A DNA stretch of 9,533 bases from an uncultured Clostridia bacterium (GCA_947628395.1 CANQZP010000052.1:1-9533), one strand, 5' to 3'. Counted from the first letter of the stretch, positions 1 through 6,219 are shown. Notes: generated from the letters alone by a model not told the origin. Program-made: numbers and translations.

Positions 1-138
1 TTGTTCGTCCGCCAAAATTTCATAGAAATTTTGTGTGGATTTATTCGAGCAAAGCGAGTTTTCTAAAATAGGAAAGTAAAACTTTCCTATTTTAGAAGGA
101 CAACAAAAAAAATAGATAAATTCCCGGGAGCTAACGTC
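1..138 (+). repeat. Hairpin-rich intergenic repeat, copy 1 (left end cut by window)
   Basis: Positions 1-104 match 1788-1891 base for base except for a 3-nt loop. The unit contains a 9-bp stem CAAAATTTC/GAAATTTTG around ATA (13-33), extendable outward with one bulge. It also contains a perfect 17-bp stem TTCTAAAATAGGAAAGT with loop AAA (61-97). An outer pair TTGTTcGTCC/GGACAACAA closes both. After an A-run and the shared tail AATAGATAAAT it ends in CCCGGGAGCTAACGTC (123-138). It lies 30 bp before the spoVAD start codon. No ORF or transposase was seen in it. It could be a non-autonomous mobile repeat or a REP-like structured element. The left boundary may lie before base 1. Confidence 0.85.
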
Positions 139-168
139 TTTAAATAAATAAAAAATAAAGGAGAACTT

Positions 169-1173
169 ATGAAAAAAATAGGAACACAAACATTTAAATT
201 ATCAAATCCCGTCACAATCCTAGAAACCGCCTCAGTAGTCGGCTCAAAAGAAGCCTCAGGACCACTTGCAAAATACTTTGACCACTGCCTAGAAGACGAA
301 TTCTATGGAGAAAAAACATGGGAAAAAGCCGAAAGCAAAATAATAAAAGAAACCGTAAACACAGTCATCACAAAAGCAAACATCCCAGCATCAAAAATAG
401 ATGTATGCTTTGCTGGAGACCTACTAAACCAATGCATATCATCAAGCTTTGGCTTACGAGAACTAGGAATTCCATTCCTAGGAATATTTGGAGCATGCTC
501 AACATTCGTTGAAGGAATGCTCTTAAGCTCAATGCTAATAGACGGAGACTTTGCAGAATACGCACTATGCGCCACATCAAGCCACTTCTGTAGCGCAGAA
601 AAACAATTCCGTTTTCCACTAGAACTAGGAAACCAAAGACCACCAACATCACAATGGACAGTAACAGGAAGTGGCGCAGCAATCCTTGCAAAAAACGGAA
701 CAGGCCCATTCGTAACACACGTAACACCAGGAAAAATCGTTGATATGGGAATAAAAGACGCAAACAATATGGGAAGCGCAATGGCACCAGCTGCAGTAGA
801 CACAATAATAACACATTTTAAAGATACAGGAAGAAACCCTAGCTACTACGACATGATAGTAACAGGAGACTTAGGACACATAGGAAAAGAAATAGTAATG
901 GACCTAACTAAATCACAAGGCTATAATCTAAAATCAAATTACGACGATTGTGGAGTATTAATATTTGATAAAGAAAAACAAGACACACACTCAGGAGGAT
1001 CTGGCTGCGCATGTTGTGGAACAGTATTTTCAGGCTACCTATATAACCAATTAAAACAAAAAAAATTAAAGAAAATACTATTAATTGCAACAGGAGCACT
1101 AATGAACTCCACATCAACACAACAAGGAGAATCAATTCCCGGAATAGCCCACGCCGTAAGCATAGAAATATAA
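169..1173 (+). CDS. spoVAD: Stage V sporulation protein AD (dipicolinic acid-binding, thiolase fold)
   Basis: This 334-residue protein is close to the roughly 338 residues usual for SpoVAD. SpoVAD is a thiolase-fold protein that binds dipicolinic acid and works with the membrane proteins of the SpoVA channel to load Ca-DPA into the forespore and release it at germination. Visible family features are the N-terminal region with ETASVVGSKEASGPL (19-33), the thiolase-like GACST (108-112, Cys110), the conserved block FRFPLELGNQRPPTSQWTVTG (147-167), GDLG (233-236) and a Cys-rich SGGSGCACCG (275-284). AAAGGAG lies 5 bp before ATG. spoVAE follows 38 bp later. A sigma-G promoter would be expected for the operon, but none is obvious in the 30 bp after the repeat; spoVAC is probably upstream, outside the window. 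Codons often end in A or C, unlike the minus-strand genes. Confidence 0.96.
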   Translation: MKKIGTQTFKLSNPVTILETASVVGSKEASGPLAKYFDHCLEDEFYGEKTWEKAESKIIKETVNTVITKANIPASKIDVCFAGDLLNQCISSSFGLRELGIPFLGIFGACSTFVEGMLLSSMLIDGDFAEYALCATSSHFCSAEKQFRFPLELGNQRPPTSQWTVTGSGAAILAKNGTGPFVTHVTPGKIVDMGIKDANNMGSAMAPAAVDTIITHFKDTGRNPSYYDMIVTGDLGHIGKEIVMDLTKSQGYNLKSNYDDCGVLIFDKEKQDTHSGGSGCACCGTVFSGYLYNQLKQKKLKKILLIATGALMNSTSTQQGESIPGIAHAVSIEI

Positions 1174-1211
1174 GAAAATTTTTATACAATACCCTAATTA
1201 GGAGGTTAAAC

Positions 1212-1599
1212 ATGGAATTCATACAAAACTTAGACTGGATGATGCTACTAAAAGCATTCATAATAGGAGGACTCCTATGCGTCATTGCACAAATATTAAT
1301 AGACAAAACAAAACTAACACCAGCCAGAATACTCGTAATATACGTAACAACAGGAGTAATCCTAGGAGGACTCGGAATATACCAATACCTAGTAGACTTC
1401 GCAGGATGCGGAGCAACAGTCCCACTAACAGGCTTTGGAAACAACCTAGCAAAAGGAGTAATAGAAGAAATACCAAAAAGCGGACTACTTCGGAGTATTT
1501 ACAGGAGGAATAAAAGCAGCAGCCGCAGGAATCACAGCAGCAATCTTCTTCGGATACATTGCCTCCCTAGTAGCAAAACCAAAAATGAAAAAAGAATAA
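1212..1599 (+). CDS. spoVAE: Stage V sporulation protein AE, interrupted by a 1-nt frameshift
   Basis: A strong AGGAGG lies 6 bp before ATG. The first 93 codons read as SpoVAE: hydrophobic segments from about residue 11 and the conserved GCGATVPLTGFGNNLAKG (66-83). At 1488-1494 the sequence CTT-C-GGA has one base too many. Skipping it restores GVFTGGIKAAAAGITAAIFF..., the expected C-terminus, ending at TAA 1597-1599 for 128 residues, near the family's usual 115-130. Without the correction the frame runs on to 1664 into an Arg/Ser-rich tail with no family resemblance. SpoVAE is a small polytopic inner forespore membrane component of the DPA channel. The extra base may be C at 1491 or a T in a former CTC codon. 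Sequence error, true pseudogene and recoding cannot be separated here. Confidence 0.88.
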
Positions 1600-1667
1600 T
1601 AAAATTAGCAGTACACATTTTCTACAGTCAAATCAGCGCGAGGGGATTTCCATCTATTTTTTAAGGT

Positions 1668-1743
1668 GTCCGCTGTGGGGACCGATGAGGGCTGTTTAAT
1701 GCGAGCAGCATTATTACAGCCCCATTAAAGAACAACAGTGGAC
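1668..1743 (+). other. Structured stem region downstream of spoVAE, possible terminator or small RNA
   Basis: An outer stem pairs GTCCGCTGT (1668-1676) with ACAGTGGAC (1735-1743), 9 bp with one G-U pair. Inside it GGGCTGT (1689-1695) pairs with ACAGCCC (1716-1722), and inside that AATGC (1698-1702) with GCATT (1708-1712). Three nested helices in 76 nt are more than AT-rich intergenic DNA usually shows. No T-run follows directly, so it is a poor classical intrinsic terminator. A further stem GTGGACTT (1738-1745)/AAGTCCAC (1775-1782) links it to repeat copy 2, so it may be the left part of a larger composite element. It matches no RNA family I can name. Confidence 0.5.
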
Positions 1744-1780
1744 TTATTATTTCAAACTATTTTAATTAATTACAAAGTCC

Positions 1781-1924
1781 ACGTCCGTTGTTCGTCCGCC
1801 AAAATTTCATAGAAATTTTGTGTGGATTTATTCGAGCAAAGCGAGTTTTCTAAAATAGGAAAGTTTTACTTTCCTATTTTAGAAGGACAACAAAAAAATA
1901 GATAAATCCCTGGGAGCGGACGTT
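1781..1924 (+). repeat. Hairpin-rich intergenic repeat, copy 2
   Basis: This is the second copy, in the same orientation, with its core at 1788-1891. It has the same 9-bp stem (1800-1820) and 17-bp stem (1848-1884), but here the loop is TTT, which makes the hairpin the exact reverse complement of that in copy 1. An outermost pair ACGTCCG (1781-1787)/CGGACGT (1917-1923) frames the element, suggesting natural ends near 1781 and 1923. It ends in CCCTGGGAGCGGACGTTC (1908-1925), a variant of the boundary motif found at the other elements. It lies between the convergent spoVAE and spoIIGA genes, 33 bp past the spoIIGA stop codon. Confidence 0.85.
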
Positions 1925-1937
1925 CTTTTCAAACACA

Positions 1938-1950
1938 GCGCGAAGCGCGC
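1938..1950 (-). terminator. GC-rich hairpin just past spoIIGA, weak terminator candidate
   Basis: GCGCG (1938-1942) and CGCGC (1946-1950) form a 5-bp stem around 3 nt, 7 bp beyond the spoIIGA stop codon on the minus strand. The bases after it on that strand, TGTGTTTG, are only weakly T-rich. It could end spoIIGA transcription or be part of the repeat cluster. Confidence 0.3.
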
Positions 1951-1956
1951 CATTCC

Positions 1957-2820
1957 TTAAACATTTAGAATTTCTAAGCCCACTAATCCAGAATACCCCC
2001 CATATTCACTAAGCCTCTTCTCATAAATTCCCACAACAGCATCCTTCAAAACCACTTCACTCTCCCAAAAAATCCTTATCAAATCAACACAAACCCCAAT
2101 AATAACACCACTCTCATTACCAAGAGAACTATAAGGAATAATCCTAAACTTCAAACCATCTCCACTAATAAAATTCCCATCAAGCATTTCATCTAAATTA
2201 TTCAAAATATCCACATCAAATATTGGTTTTAAAGCATCCTTTTCCACAATAACCACAGGCTTACCTGTGAATGGCTCTCTTAGTAAATTTCCAGTATCCA
2301 TCAAAACCTTAATTTTTGCCTTCTTATTATTAAGCACAATTTCCAAATCACAAACTAAATTCTTCTTCTCTATCCTACTCTTAATAACAAAAGCAACCAC
2401 TTTCAAGAAACAAATACTCACAAACAAAGCACTTAGAAATTTTAATAATGAAAACTCACCAATTAAAACTCCACCTCTTAAAGAAACTAAACCTCCATTA
2501 AAATAAATCATCATAAAAGAAATACCGCCAAACACAAAAGTAACTAGGTAAAAAAAAGTCATAATCTTTATGAAATTACCTTTCTCTTTTCCAAAAGCAA
2601 TCAAAATCATACATATTGAAACAAAAACTTTAAAAATAATACTTTCTAATAATCCCAAACTTACTACTAAACTCAAAATAGAAAATAAACTACCTACAAA
2701 ACTCGAAAAAATTAATCTAAAAAAGTTTCTTTTCTTTTTAGCAAAAATACCTGTAAGTTCTAATAAAAAATAATTAACAAGTACATTTTCAAAAAATACA
2801 ACATCAATATATATAGTCAT
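1957..2820 (-). CDS. spoIIGA: Sigma-E processing peptidase SpoIIGA
   Basis: SpoIIGA is a membrane aspartic protease that, on a signal from forespore SpoIIR, cleaves the pro-sequence from sigma-E in the mother cell. The 287-residue product starts MTIYIDVVFFENVLVNYFLL, the typical first membrane segment. Further hydrophobic segments follow to about residue 146, then the protease domain with the catalytic motif MDTGN (174-178, Asp175) and REPFTGKPVVIVE (181-193). RIIPYSSLG (226-234) is also family-like. I chose ATG at 2820 over two upstream ATGs (2838, 2835) because AAAGGAA lies at the right distance before it and homologues begin at MTIYIDV. An intrinsic terminator separates it from ftsZ, so it probably has its own promoter. 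sigE, normally next, is missing downstream. Confidence 0.95.
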   Translation of the reverse strand: MTIYIDVVFFENVLVNYFLLELTGIFAKKKRNFFRLIFSSFVGSLFSILSLVVSLGLLESIIFKVFVSICMILIAFGKEKGNFIKIMTFFYLVTFVFGGISFMMIYFNGGLVSLRGGVLIGEFSLLKFLSALFVSICFLKVVAFVIKSRIEKKNLVCDLEIVLNNKKAKIKVLMDTGNLLREPFTGKPVVIVEKDALKPIFDVDILNNLDEMLDGNFISGDGLKFRIIPYSSLGNESGVIIGVCVDLIRIFWESEVVLKDAVVGIYEKRLSEYGGYSGLVGLEILNV

Positions 2821-2851
2821 ATATTTTCCTTTCATCATTTGACTTAAATAT

Positions 2852-2883
2852 TTTATACTAAAAAAAATAAAAAAACTGTCGCT
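2852..2883 (-). promoter_or_regulatory. Possible spoIIGA promoter with a Spo0A-box-like site
   Basis: On the minus strand TATAAA (2857-2852) lies 32 bp before the spoIIGA start codon, and GCGACA (2882-2877), a 4/6 match to TTGACA, lies 19 bp further up. The same bases read TGTCGCT on the plus strand (2877-2883), matching the first five bases of the Spo0A box TGTCGAA. In B. subtilis the spoIIG promoter has an over-long spacer and Spo0A binding next to its -35, so the arrangement is suggestive. Short AT-rich matches are common by chance. Confidence 0.35.
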
Positions 2884-2894
2884 TTAAATCACAG

Positions 2895-2931
2895 AAAAAA
2901 AGAAATAATCTACCAAAAGTAGATTATTTCT
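2895..2931 (-). terminator. Intrinsic terminator downstream of ftsZ
   Basis: A perfect 13-bp stem AGAAATAATCTAC/GTAGATTATTTCT (2919-2931 and 2901-2913) with a 5-nt loop is followed on the minus strand by a run of seven T, the first of which is paired. It starts 46 bp after the ftsZ stop codon. This is a textbook Rho-independent terminator closing the division operon and insulating spoIIGA. On the plus strand the stem is followed by CGAAAAAAA, so it is directional. Confidence 0.88.
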
Positions 2932-2977
2932 CGAAAAAAATATATTATAATTTAAATACTGACATAAATAATGTAGA

Positions 2978-4087
2978 TTATTTCATATTTTTGTTCTTTC
3001 TTAGGAAAGTAGGTATATCTAATTCATTTGGATTATTTGAATCACCATATGCTGGAGTAGCTCCCATTTTTCTTTCCCAAGCTTTATTTACTATACTATT
3101 AGCTTTTTGAGTCTTTTCATCTTCATTTTCAAAACCAGTAGCAATAACAGTAATACAAATCTCATCACCCATTGAATCATCAGTTACAGAACCAAATATA
3201 ATATTTGCTTCTGGATCTGCACTGCGTTGAACAAGTTCAGCAGCAGTATTAGCTTCATGTAATCCAACATCACTACCACCAGTAATATTAATAATAACTC
3301 CTCTTGCACCTTCGATTGAAGTTTCAAGTAATGGGCTTTGAATAGCTTGTTTTGCAGCATCTTCAGCTCTGTTTTCACCAGAAGCTCTACCAATACCCAT
3401 GTGAGCCATACCTCTATCTAACATAATAGTTCTAACATCAGCAAAGTCTAAGTTAATAAGACCAGGAACAGCAATTAAATCTGAAATACCTTGAACACCT
3501 TGTCTTAAAATATCATCAGCCATTCTGAAAGCCTCTAACATAGAAGTCTTTCTATCTATAACTTGTAATAACTTATCATTAGGAATTACTACTAAAGTAT
3601 CAACTTTACCTTTTAAATTCTCAATACCTCTTTCAGCTTGAGCTAATCTTTTCTTTCCTTCAAAAGTAAATGGTTTTGTAACAACACCTATTGTTAAAAT
3701 TCCCATTTCCTTAGCAGTAGCTGCAACTATTGGAGCAGCTCCAGTTCCTGTTCCTCCACCCATTCCAGAAGTTACAAAAACCATATCTGCACCTCTTAAA
3801 GCCTCTGCTACTTCAGATTTACTCTCCTCAGCAGCTTGTGCTCCAATATCTGGATTAGCACCAGCACCTAAACCTTTAGTTAATTTTTCACCTATTTGAA
3901 TTTTAACTGAAGCTTTAGATAATTGAAGAGCTTGTCTATCAGTATTTACTGCAATAAATTCTACATTCTTTATTCCAGCATCAATCATTCTATTTACTGC
4001 ATTATTTCCAGCTCCTCCTACACCAATTACCTTAATAGTAGCTGTTCCATCTGACATGTAATTAATATCATCGTTTTCCATAATCAT
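2978..4087 (-). CDS. ftsZ: Cell division GTPase FtsZ
   Basis: FtsZ is the tubulin-like GTPase that polymerises into the cytokinetic ring at mid-cell, and near the pole at sporulation. The product has 369 residues. Visible are the N-terminal nucleotide-binding segment IKVIGVGGAGNNAVNRM (18-34), the tubulin signature GGGTGTGAAP (110-119), the T7 synergy loop GLINLDFADVRTIM (209-222) with catalytic Asp214 and Asp217, and the C-terminal peptide LDIPTFLRK (356-364) that binds FtsA and other partners. The linker before this peptide is short, about 30 residues. GGAGGAGG lies 9 bp before ATG 4087, favouring it over ATG 4081. The gap to ftsA is 56 bp with no clear promoter, so the two are probably co-transcribed. 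Leu and Pro codons are mostly A-ending, as in highly expressed AT-rich genes. Confidence 0.98.
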   Translation of the reverse strand: MIMENDDINYMSDGTATIKVIGVGGAGNNAVNRMIDAGIKNVEFIAVNTDRQALQLSKASVKIQIGEKLTKGLGAGANPDIGAQAAEESKSEVAEALRGADMVFVTSGMGGGTGTGAAPIVAATAKEMGILTIGVVTKPFTFEGKKRLAQAERGIENLKGKVDTLVVIPNDKLLQVIDRKTSMLEAFRMADDILRQGVQGISDLIAVPGLINLDFADVRTIMLDRGMAHMGIGRASGENRAEDAAKQAIQSPLLETSIEGARGVIINITGGSDVGLHEANTAAELVQRSADPEANIIFGSVTDDSMGDEICITVIATGFENEDEKTQKANSIVNKAWERKMGATPAYGDSNNPNELDIPTFLRKNKNMK

Positions 4088-4143
4088 ACAGTGATTCCTC
4101 CTCCTTATATTTTTTATCTATACTTTAAAATTAAAAACATATT

Positions 4144-5376
4144 TTATGAATAGAAAAAGTCTCGAATTTTTTCTATAATAACTTTAAAAATTGATTTATC
4201 AGGCTTATTATCAATACTACTAGATACTGTTTTAGTAAAAGTCCTTGAAGCAATATATCTAACAAGAGCATAACTTGTCCTATAAGTTGGTTTTATAGTA
4301 GTTATAAGTCTACCAGTAGATATTTTCACAGGAATATTTAAAATAATTTTTCCAGCCATATCACTCTTATTAATATTAACAATACCATCTCCAGTTAAAA
4401 TGACATTATTAATATTAGGTTTTAGTCCTTGATTTGTAATATCCTTATTTACAATTGAAAAAATCTCCTCTACCCTTGCTTCAATAATCTCAATTAATTC
4501 TGAACTTTTAATAGTCTTATTTTTACTATCTCCACCATTATAAGTATTTAAAATAATATTATTATCATTATCAATAAATGATTTCAAAGCCAAGCCATAT
4601 TGCCTTTTAAGCTTATCTGCTTCTTCCTTAGAAATATTAAGGACATAAGCAATATCACTTGTAATATTATCTCCACCTAAACTAATTGTATTTGTATATA
4701 CAAACGTAGAACCATAGAAGACCCCTATATCAGTATTTCCAGCTCCAATATCTAATAATAAAACATTATCATGCAATTCATTAACATCTAATACTAAGTT
4801 TCTCTCTGCAAGAGTAATTGGAACTATACCATCAATATCTACACCAGCTTTTCTAAATATTGATGTAATCTTTTTTATATACTCTTTTTCTGCCAAAATA
4901 ATTTGAGCAGTCAAAGTAAAACTTGCACTAATCTTTCCAACAGGATCATCTACAACTTTACCATCTTCCAAAATAAACTCATTAGGTACTATATCAATTA
5001 AAACTCTATCTTCCGGAATCTCAATATCACGAATTTGAATAATAGATGATGCAACATCTTTTTGCGATATTCCAGCATATTTATCTTTTGTGTCCTTTAC
5101 GATACTGTTCTGCACAATTGTAACATACTTACCAGGTATAGTAACATAAGCTGAATTAATCTTAAAATTTGCAATCTCCTCTGCTTCCTTAATAGATTTT
5201 TCTATTGCTATGGAAATAGATTCTTCATCAATAATCTTACCCTTACTAATACCTTGGCACTTTGAGCAAGTATTACATATAATTTCGATTTGATTGAAAT
5301 TATTAACCTCTCCTACAACCGTGCTAACTTTAGAAGTTCCAATATCGATACCTACTATTATATCACCTATTGCCAA
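4144..5376 (-). CDS. ftsA: Cell division protein FtsA (actin-like FtsZ membrane anchor)
   Basis: FtsA is an actin-family ATP-binding protein that ties FtsZ filaments to the membrane. The 410-residue product shows phosphate-1 motif VGIDIGTSKVSTVVGE (8-23), a 1C/SHS2 region (about 85-165), phosphate-2 motif LLLDIGAGNTDIGVF (206-220) and adenosine motif VILTGDG (325-331). The C-terminal segment KSIFKVIIEKIRDFFY (394-409) is an amphipathic helix expected to bind the inner membrane face. The usual LTGGG reads LTGDG here. The start is TTG at 5376, with GGAGGAG 5 bp upstream; the ATG at 5390 is out of frame. A possible promoter lies upstream at 5415-5443. sbp precedes it in the operon. Confidence 0.96.
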   Translation of the reverse strand: MAIGDIIVGIDIGTSKVSTVVGEVNNFNQIEIICNTCSKCQGISKGKIIDEESISIAIEKSIKEAEEIANFKINSAYVTIPGKYVTIVQNSIVKDTKDKYAGISQKDVASSIIQIRDIEIPEDRVLIDIVPNEFILEDGKVVDDPVGKISASFTLTAQIILAEKEYIKKITSIFRKAGVDIDGIVPITLAERNLVLDVNELHDNVLLLDIGAGNTDIGVFYGSTFVYTNTISLGGDNITSDIAYVLNISKEEADKLKRQYGLALKSFIDNDNNIILNTYNGGDSKNKTIKSSELIEIIEARVEEIFSIVNKDITNQGLKPNINNVILTGDGIVNINKSDMAGKIILNIPVKISTGRLITTIKPTYRTSYALVRYIASRTFTKTVSSSIDNKPDKSIFKVIIEKIRDFFYS

Positions 5377-5414
5377 GTTAACTCCTCCATCTATACTTTA
5401 TTTAATTTGTTCTA

Positions 5415-5443
5415 AGAATATTATATTTTTTGTAAAAAGTCAA
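5415..5443 (-). promoter_or_regulatory. Possible vegetative promoter for ftsA-ftsZ
   Basis: On the minus strand TTGACT (5443-5438) is followed after 17 bp by TATTCT (5420-5415), 39 bp before the ftsA start codon. A perfect TATAAT (5425-5420) overlaps but would have only a 12-bp spacer. The 98-bp gap between sbp and ftsA is long enough to hold an internal promoter. The region is very AT-rich, so chance matches are likely. Confidence 0.4.
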
Positions 5444-5474
5444 TACCATTTGTCATATTTTTGTAATATTTTTG

Positions 5475-5849
5475 TTACTTATTTGTAATTTGTCTTTTAC
5501 TCTTTATTTTCTTATCCCACTTATCTATGTAATACCTTCTAATAATAGACAAATTCACAAACATACGACCAACAAAAACAATAACCGCAGCCAAATAAAT
5601 ATCCACATTCAACTTCTCTCCCAAATAAGTCAAAAGCATAGCCAAAATAGCATTACCAAAAAAACCAGACACAAAAATCTTAATATCAAAATTCTTATTC
5701 AAAACAGAAGTAATACCACCAAACACAGAATCCAAAGCAGCAATAATAGCAATAGCTAAATACCCAGAATACGAATAAGAAATAACAGGTAAATTAATAC
5801 CAACAACAACACCCAAAATACAACCTAAAATAATAACAAAAAAAATCAT
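5475..5849 (-). CDS. sbp: Small basic protein of the division cluster (DUF1290 family)
   Basis: This 124-residue membrane protein matches the DUF1290/small basic protein family, found in Gram-positive bacteria between DUF881 genes and ftsA. Visible motifs are LPVISYSYSGYLAIAIIAALDSVFGGI (20-46, the first part less conserved) and FVSGFFGNAILAMLLTYLGE (59-78), followed by a C-terminal hydrophobic stretch and a basic tail. Hydrophobic segments lie at about 2-18, 30-46, 58-77 and 84-100. I chose ATG 5849, with AAAGGAA 8 bp upstream and the usual family N-terminus. An upstream ATG at 5894 would add 15 residues encoded partly by the repeat edge. The molecular function of the family is not established. 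It lies just downstream of the palindromic element, so transcription from the DUF881 genes must pass through that element. Confidence 0.9.
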   Translation of the reverse strand: MIFFVIILGCILGVVVGINLPVISYSYSGYLAIAIIAALDSVFGGITSVLNKNFDIKIFVSGFFGNAILAMLLTYLGEKLNVDIYLAAVIVFVGRMFVNLSIIRRYYIDKWDKKIKSKRQITNK

Positions 5850-5882
5850 AAAACCAATTCCTTTCAATATTTGATTAAATTT

Positions 5883-6203
5883 CCGGGAGTGCAATGTCTA
5901 TTTAAGTTAAAGAACCACATTCTAAAAAGCTGTATAATAATTGATTTTTAAATGGCTGCGCAGCGACCAAACGAGACCTTTAGATTTGTAGGGGCAGGCC
6001 TTGTGTCTGCCCTTTTACCCGTTGGCTACAAAAAAAATTTTTCCTTGTAGGGGCGATTATTAATCGCCCGCTCTTCGAAGAAAATGCGAAATACTTTTTA
6101 ATCTGAAAGTTTCGACAGCAAAGCCATGAAAAATCAATTATTATACTTGCTTTTATATATATATTCTATTAACTTAAATAGACATTACCCGGGAGCAGAC
6201 GTC
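5883..6203. repeat. MITE-like long imperfect palindrome inside the division operon
   Basis: This accounts for most of the 370-bp gap between sbp and the upstream DUF881 gene. Perfect 18-bp terminal inverted repeats lie at 5893-5910 and 6169-6186. A second perfect 18-bp pair lies at 5932-5949 and 6129-6146, with imperfect pairing between and beyond (for example AAAAGC and ATGGCT on both arms). The centre holds two head-to-tail units starting TTGTAGGGGC (5986, 6045). The first forms stem GGGCAG/CTGCCC (5992-6012) and the second GGGCGATTA/TAATCGCCC (6051-6069); CTACAA/TTGTAG (6026-6050) also pairs. There is no ORF. The boundary motif CCGGGAG-N-GTC occurs in direct orientation at both edges (5883-5898, 6188-6203). 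This resembles a miniature inverted-repeat element, but no clear target duplication is visible. Confidence 0.8.
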
Positions 6204-6219
6204 TTTTTTAAAGAGAAAT

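Noticed and set aside
303..814. Minus-strand open frames of 166 and 148 codons opposite spoVAD
   Set aside because: They are antisense shadows of a clear spoVAD, made possible by few TTA, CTA and TCA triplets in those frames. They have no ribosome site or recognisable domain.
1267..1282. Inverted repeat ATAGGAG/CTCCTAT inside spoVAE
   Set aside because: It encodes conserved hydrophobic and Gly residues of the protein in frame; a 7-bp match is easily incidental.
1277..1513. Arg/Asn-rich 78-codon frame inside spoVAE
   Set aside because: Out-of-frame shadow of spoVAE; its composition follows from A-rich codons and there is no ribosome site.
1212..1664. A 150-residue SpoVAE variant with an Arg/Ser-rich C-terminus
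   Set aside because: The tail results from the extra base at about 1491. The family C-terminus is present in the next frame and ends at 1599.
1681..1735. Hammerhead-like ribozyme suggested by GATGAGGGC before a stem
   Set aside because: The CTGATGA and GAAA core elements and a cleavage-site stem are not present in the required order.
1..1924. CRISPR-like direct repeats
   Set aside because: Only two copies, 1.8 kb apart with genes between them; no regular spacers and no cas genes.
5850..5894. N-terminal extension of the small basic protein to ATG 5894
   Set aside because: It would run into the repeat edge and lacks a ribosome site, whereas ATG 5849 has one and gives the family's usual N-terminus.
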